From JBCDCU01 sp039180865 (GTDB lineage Bacteria > Pseudomonadota > Alphaproteobacteria > Rhizobiales > JACESI01): a stretch of DNA of 8,378 nt. The notes beneath the pieces are model-generated. The model searched no databases. It saw only the letters and a program-made list of their open reading frames with translations, and was not told the origin of the DNA. Where the stretch lies: the NCBI GenBank assembly GCA_039180865.1, contig JBCDCZ010000203.1, positions 1 to 8,378 on the forward strand. The letters are read 5' to 3'. Numbering within the stretch: the first letter of the stretch is position 1; every line of letters begins with the position of its first letter. This document shows positions 6,128 through 8,378 of the stretch, piece by piece. A program made the translations under genes and the position numbers.

Positions 6128-7348
6128 GTGTCGAAAAGCCGATACGATGATTTTCCGTATCCGGAGCGAAATCCGGCCGATGAGAAAACGCGTCTGCTTG
6201 TCGGTTCACCTTCAGACATAACCGAGATCGATCACCATTGTTTCCACGCCCAACGCGACTGGTCGGCGGGCGTGAATGTGCTTGTCGCTGGTGGCGGCAC
6301 CGGCGACGGGCTGATCATGATTGCGCAGCAATTGAGCGATTTCGAAATTCCGCACGAGATCACCTATATTGATCGCTCACGCGAAGCCGCGAAAATAGCA
6401 GAAGAACGGGCACGGATACGCGGACTTCATCAGATCCGCTTCATTGTCGGGGACCTTCTCGAAGACGCGAGCCTTACCGAATACGACTATATTGATTGCT
6501 GCGGCGTTCTTCACCACCTGGAGCACCCGGAAGATGGGATGGTGCGTCTTGCGGCTCTCCTCAAGAACGGCGGAGGGCTCGGAGCGATGGTTTACGCACC
6601 GCTTGGACGCAGCGGTGTTTATGACATGCAGTCCGTTTTGCTCACACTTTTCTCCAAGCTTTCACCCGACCGGCAGGTGGAGGCTGCGAAGAAAGTCCTC
6701 ACGCTTTTGCCGAAAACGAACAGGCTGTCACGCAATCCATTCGTTGGTGACCACAAGAGAAGCGCGTCCGGTCTCTTCGACCTCCTGCTCCATACACAGG
6801 ATCAGCCGTTTTACGCCGACGAAGTCATCGAACTTGCCGAGAAAAGCGGGCTTTCATTTGAGACTTTCATTGCACCGGCAGCTTACGATGCGCGGAATTT
6901 TCTTCCCGACGATCCCACCACGCGGAAGGCTTTCGAGCGCCTCACCCTCCACAAACAGGTGAGGGTCGCGGAGGAGCTTCTTGGCTCGCTGTCGCGCCAT
7001 GTTTTCTATGTAACTAAGACCGCCTCGCCTCACAAGGCGTTTGAATGGGAGGACGCATTTCGGCTCATCCCTCACTTTAACCAGTTGAACGGAGGTGACC
7101 TCGCGCGCCATTTAGAAGGCGGAAAGCCGGTTCAGGCCACTCTCTACGGCCATCAATTCAGCAGGACATTCCAAATAGAAAGCGCATCTTTTCTCGCCCT
7201 CATAGACGGTCGCCGCTCACTTGGGACGATATTGGATAAAACCGGGCGCAAAAAACTCGGCAAATCCTTGAAAGAAGATCTGTCTTTTCTTGTCGACATT
7301 AATCAGTTGCGTCTGTCATCGCTTGCGGCTCCTACACCCCTGGATTGA
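6128..7348 (+). CDS. Class I SAM-dependent methyltransferase with C-terminal extra domain, substrate unknown
   Basis: This 406-residue protein is expected to be a cytoplasmic SAM-dependent methyltransferase. The N-terminus has a YDDFPYPERNPADEK-type lead (residues 6-20). Motif I is VLVAGGGTGDG (51-61), the acidic motif II residue is D82 in YIDRS, GDL lies at 108-110 and motif IV/post-I is DYIDCCGVLHHLEHPEDG (120-137). After a helical middle (about 170-300) there is a region at about 338-400 with FLALIDGRRSLGTILD followed by a leucine-rich helix, reminiscent of PqqD-like or winged-helix modules; this part of the call is inference. The GTG at 6128 is chosen because CCGGGG lies 6 nt upstream and it gives the conserved-looking N-terminus; an overlapping ATG at 6126 is in another frame. 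It is 84 bp after the porin and 72 bp before the esterase. I do not know the substrate; small molecule or protein are both possible. Confidence 0.85.
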   Translation: MSKSRYDDFPYPERNPADEKTRLLVGSPSDITEIDHHCFHAQRDWSAGVNVLVAGGGTGDGLIMIAQQLSDFEIPHEITYIDRSREAAKIAEERARIRGLHQIRFIVGDLLEDASLTEYDYIDCCGVLHHLEHPEDGMVRLAALLKNGGGLGAMVYAPLGRSGVYDMQSVLLTLFSKLSPDRQVEAAKKVLTLLPKTNRLSRNPFVGDHKRSASGLFDLLLHTQDQPFYADEVIELAEKSGLSFETFIAPAAYDARNFLPDDPTTRKAFERLTLHKQVRVAEELLGSLSRHVFYVTKTASPHKAFEWEDAFRLIPHFNQLNGGDLARHLEGGKPVQATLYGHQFSRTFQIESASFLALIDGRRSLGTILDKTGRKKLGKSLKEDLSFLVDINQLRLSSLAAPTPLD

Positions 7349-7352
7349 CTGC

Positions 7353-7383
7353 GTCACGATATTCGATTGACGGATCGCGTGAC
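7353..7383. promoter_or_regulatory. Inverted repeat GTCACG-N19-CGTGAC before the esterase gene
   Basis: Arms of 6 bp lie at 7353-7358 and 7378-7383, in the 72-bp gap between the methyltransferase stop and the esterase start. TTGACT (7345-7350) and TTGACG (7367-7372) in the same stretch look like -35 elements, but no good -10 follows at normal spacing. It may be a regulator site or chance. Confidence 0.2.
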
Positions 7384-7420
7384 CTGTCCTTTGTTTGCAC
7401 TCTTTCAATCGGAGTGATTC

Positions 7421-8104
7421 ATGCCCCACGCCCCCCTCGACGGTCCTCGCCAAGAAGCCTCATCCGGCACTACCAAATCATTGGTCATTCTTACTCACGG
7501 ATACGGGGCCAGCGGTCACGATCTGATCGAACTTGGAAAGCAATTGGCTCCGGCCTTCCCAAACACGACCTTCGTCGCGCCGAACGCGCCGGAACCCTGT
7601 GCGATCGCACCAGACGGCTATCAATGGTTCCCGCTCTCGCCGAACCCACCTGGAAGTTTCCGGCCACCCGAAGAGTATTATGGCGGGGTAGAGAGCGCGG
7701 CCCCGGTATTCAACGATTTCCTCGATCGTGAGTTCGAACGCTACGGCGTCAGCGAGGACAACACGGTGCTTCTTGGCTTTTCCCAGGGTACTATGATGTC
7801 GCTTCATGTCGGCCTCAGGCGCGAAAAGGCGTTGTCCGGCATTATCGGTTATTCGGGCGTACTTGCGGGAGGTGACCAGCTCAAGCAAGAAATCAAATCG
7901 CGTCCACCGGTTCTCATCATACATGGTGATATGGACCCGGTCGTGCCGGTCCAGGCGGTCCCGCTAGCCCGTGAAGCTTTGGTCGAATCCGGGATCGATG
8001 CAGAATGGACGATCGTGTCGGGAATCGGCCATACAATCGACGAATTGGGCCTTCTGCTTGGCCTCAATTTCCTGCGGCGGCATCTGACCAACCACGCCGG
8101 TTGA
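7421..8104 (+). CDS. Phospholipase/carboxylesterase-type alpha/beta hydrolase
   Basis: This 227-residue hydrolase belongs to the phospholipase/carboxylesterase (Abhydrolase_2, YpfH-like) family, which cleaves ester or thioester bonds in lipids and small esters. The full triad is visible: Ser121 in GFSQG (119-123), Asp172 in HGDMDPVVP (168-176) and His204 in GIGHTID (201-207). The oxyanion-loop segment HGYGASGHDL is at 26-35. Length (about 210-230) is normal for the family. No signal peptide or membrane segment is present, so it acts in the cytoplasm. The ATG follows GGAG at 7411-7414, 6 nt away. It is 72 bp downstream of the methyltransferase in the same direction. The natural substrate is unknown; a link to the acyl-CoA synthetase in this window through released fatty acids is only a guess. 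Confidence 0.94.
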   Translation: MPHAPLDGPRQEASSGTTKSLVILTHGYGASGHDLIELGKQLAPAFPNTTFVAPNAPEPCAIAPDGYQWFPLSPNPPGSFRPPEEYYGGVESAAPVFNDFLDREFERYGVSEDNTVLLGFSQGTMMSLHVGLRREKALSGIIGYSGVLAGGDQLKQEIKSRPPVLIIHGDMDPVVPVQAVPLAREALVESGIDAEWTIVSGIGHTIDELGLLLGLNFLRRHLTNHAG

Positions 8105-8115
8105 GCCGAATCGCT

Positions 8116-8124
8116 TGTGGAAAA
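8116..8124 (-). promoter_or_regulatory. DnaA-box match TTTTCCACA (relaxed)
   Basis: TGTGGAAAA on the plus strand is TTTTCCACA on the minus strand, which fits the relaxed DnaA box TTWTNCACA. It lies 12 nt after the esterase stop and is repeated, with one extra matching base on each side (TTGTGGAAAAC), at 8295-8305. Confidence 0.4.
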
Positions 8125-8163
8125 CGAACAACAAAATCTGCGTGTTTGTTTGCCCGGCAAGCT

Positions 8164-8175
8164 GTCGCAGGCGAC
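8164..8175 (+). other. Short stem-loop GTCGC-AG-GCGAC
   Basis: A 5-bp perfect inverted repeat with a 2-nt centre lies 60 nt after the esterase stop and is followed by CTTTCCCC. A near-palindrome TTGCC-C-GGCAA (8150-8160) lies just before it. Either could contribute to ending esterase transcription, but the stems are short and no T-run follows. Confidence 0.2.
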
Positions 8176-8192
8176 CTTTCCCCAACAAATGC

Positions 8193-8201
8193 TGTGGATA
8201 A
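8193..8201 (-). promoter_or_regulatory. Perfect consensus DnaA box TTATCCACA
   Basis: TGTGGATAA on the plus strand is the exact reverse complement of the high-affinity DnaA box TTATCCACA. It lies next to an AT-rich stretch (8203-8227), about 90 bp upstream of the presumed HNH transcription start and in the same orientation as the two relaxed boxes. Confidence 0.6.
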
Positions 8202-8262
8202 AAGCTTGTTTATGCTGATTTAATCGATGGCCAGGCATTTCTTTAACGGTTGACGCAAAAGC

Positions 8263-8290
8263 TTCACATACCTTCCGTATTGCCTATATT
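8263..8290 (+). promoter_or_regulatory. Sigma70-like promoter of the HNH gene
   Basis: TTCACA (8263-8268) and TATATT (8285-8290) each match 5 of 6 bases of the -35 and -10 consensus, with a 16-nt spacer. Transcription would start near 8297, about 23 nt before the GTG start. This is the best promoter-like sequence I noticed in the window. Confidence 0.55.
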
Positions 8291-8295
8291 ATGGT

Positions 8296-8304
8296 TGTGG
8301 AAAA
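8296..8304 (-). promoter_or_regulatory. DnaA-box match TTTTCCACA (relaxed) at the HNH transcription start
   Basis: A second copy of TGTGGAAAA (plus strand) covers the predicted start of transcription of the HNH gene. Bound DnaA here would be placed to block or tune that promoter. The match is seen; binding is inferred. Confidence 0.4.
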
Positions 8305-8314
8305 CCTCCGGAGG
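8305..8314 (+). promoter_or_regulatory. Palindromic CCTCCGGAGG containing the HNH ribosome site
   Basis: The 10-bp perfect palindrome includes most of the ribosome site GGAGGA (8310-8315), which lies 4 nt before the GTG at 8320. A gapless palindrome cannot form a tight hairpin of full length, but the left half can pair with the ribosome site in another transcript copy or act as a DNA-binding site. Confidence 0.4.
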
Positions 8315-8319
8315 ACATT

Positions 8320-8378
8320 GTGACGATCCACGTCTCGCCAGATGCCCATCCTACCTTGGTGCTCAACGCCGATTACCG
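8320..8378 (+). CDS. HNH endonuclease, N-terminal fragment cut by right edge
   Basis: Only 19 complete codons are in the window, MTIHVSPDAHPTLVLNADY, with the next codon starting CG (Arg). The string HPxLVLNADYR is the N-terminus I recall for a widespread alphaproteobacterial HNH endonuclease that normally goes on with PLSYYPLSLW; these later residues are outside the window and cannot be checked. The GTG at 8320 is supported by the ribosome site GGAGGA 4 nt upstream; the nearby ATG at 8291 is out of frame. The catalytic HNH motif lies beyond the edge. Members of this family are commonly single-copy chromosomal genes of unknown role, possibly in DNA repair. The upstream DnaA boxes and promoter hint at control linked to replication, which is inference. 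Confidence 0.7.
   Translation, partial: MTIHVSPDAHPTLVLNADY

Noticed and set aside
8105..8319. Full replication origin in the esterase-HNH gap
   Set aside because: Three DnaA-box matches and an AT-rich patch are suggestive, but the gap is short, the AT-rich stretch is modest and no origin-linked genes are visible. It is kept as a DnaA-box cluster rather than called an origin.

Overview
The window looks like ordinary chromosomal, housekeeping-type DNA from a Gram-negative alphaproteobacterium, perhaps a marine or aquatic one. This rests on family resemblance: the acetyl-CoA synthetase, the FATP-type long-chain acyl-CoA synthetase, the short AlkA-like glycosylase, the general porin with signal peptide and C-terminal Phe, and the first residues of an HNH protein of an alphaproteobacterial type. 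Base composition is moderate and similar throughout. No rRNA, tRNA, insertion sequence, phage gene or CRISPR array is visible. Placement below class level is not supported by what I can see.

Layout from left to right. Positions 1-1310 (minus) hold the N-terminal two thirds of acetyl-CoA synthetase, running off the left edge. Positions 1476-1700 (minus) hold a TusA/SirA-family sulfur-carrier protein, upstream of acs on the same strand. Positions 1701-2084 are a 384-bp divergent intergenic region with two dyads on the side of the next gene. Positions 2085-3878 (plus) encode a long-chain acyl-CoA synthetase, followed after a hairpin by a GTG-started AlkA-type DNA glycosylase (3931-4575). A 169-bp gap with a stem-loop and a 14-bp dyad precedes an outer-membrane porin (4745-6043). 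Then come a 406-residue SAM-dependent methyltransferase of unknown substrate (6128-7348, GTG start) and a phospholipase/carboxylesterase-type alpha/beta hydrolase (7421-8104). The last gap (8105-8319) carries three DnaA-box matches and a good sigma70-like promoter before a GTG-started HNH endonuclease gene that is cut by the right edge.

Functionally, two acyl-activating enzymes of the same superfamily (acetate and long-chain fatty acids) flank the tusA gene, suggesting a loose carbon-scavenging theme. The esterase could release fatty acids for the acyl-CoA synthetase, but the genes are separated and this is speculation. The glycosylase, porin and methyltransferase show no obvious pathway link to each other. 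All the plus-strand genes from 2085 onward are co-directional, but the gaps (52, 169, 84, 72 and 215 bp) are longer than in a tight operon.

I do not see a clear new multi-gene system. The points most worth a second look are the DnaA-box cluster around the HNH promoter, the unassigned C-terminal domain of the methyltransferase, the triplicated motif in the porin, and the dyads upstream of the acyl-CoA synthetase and porin genes.
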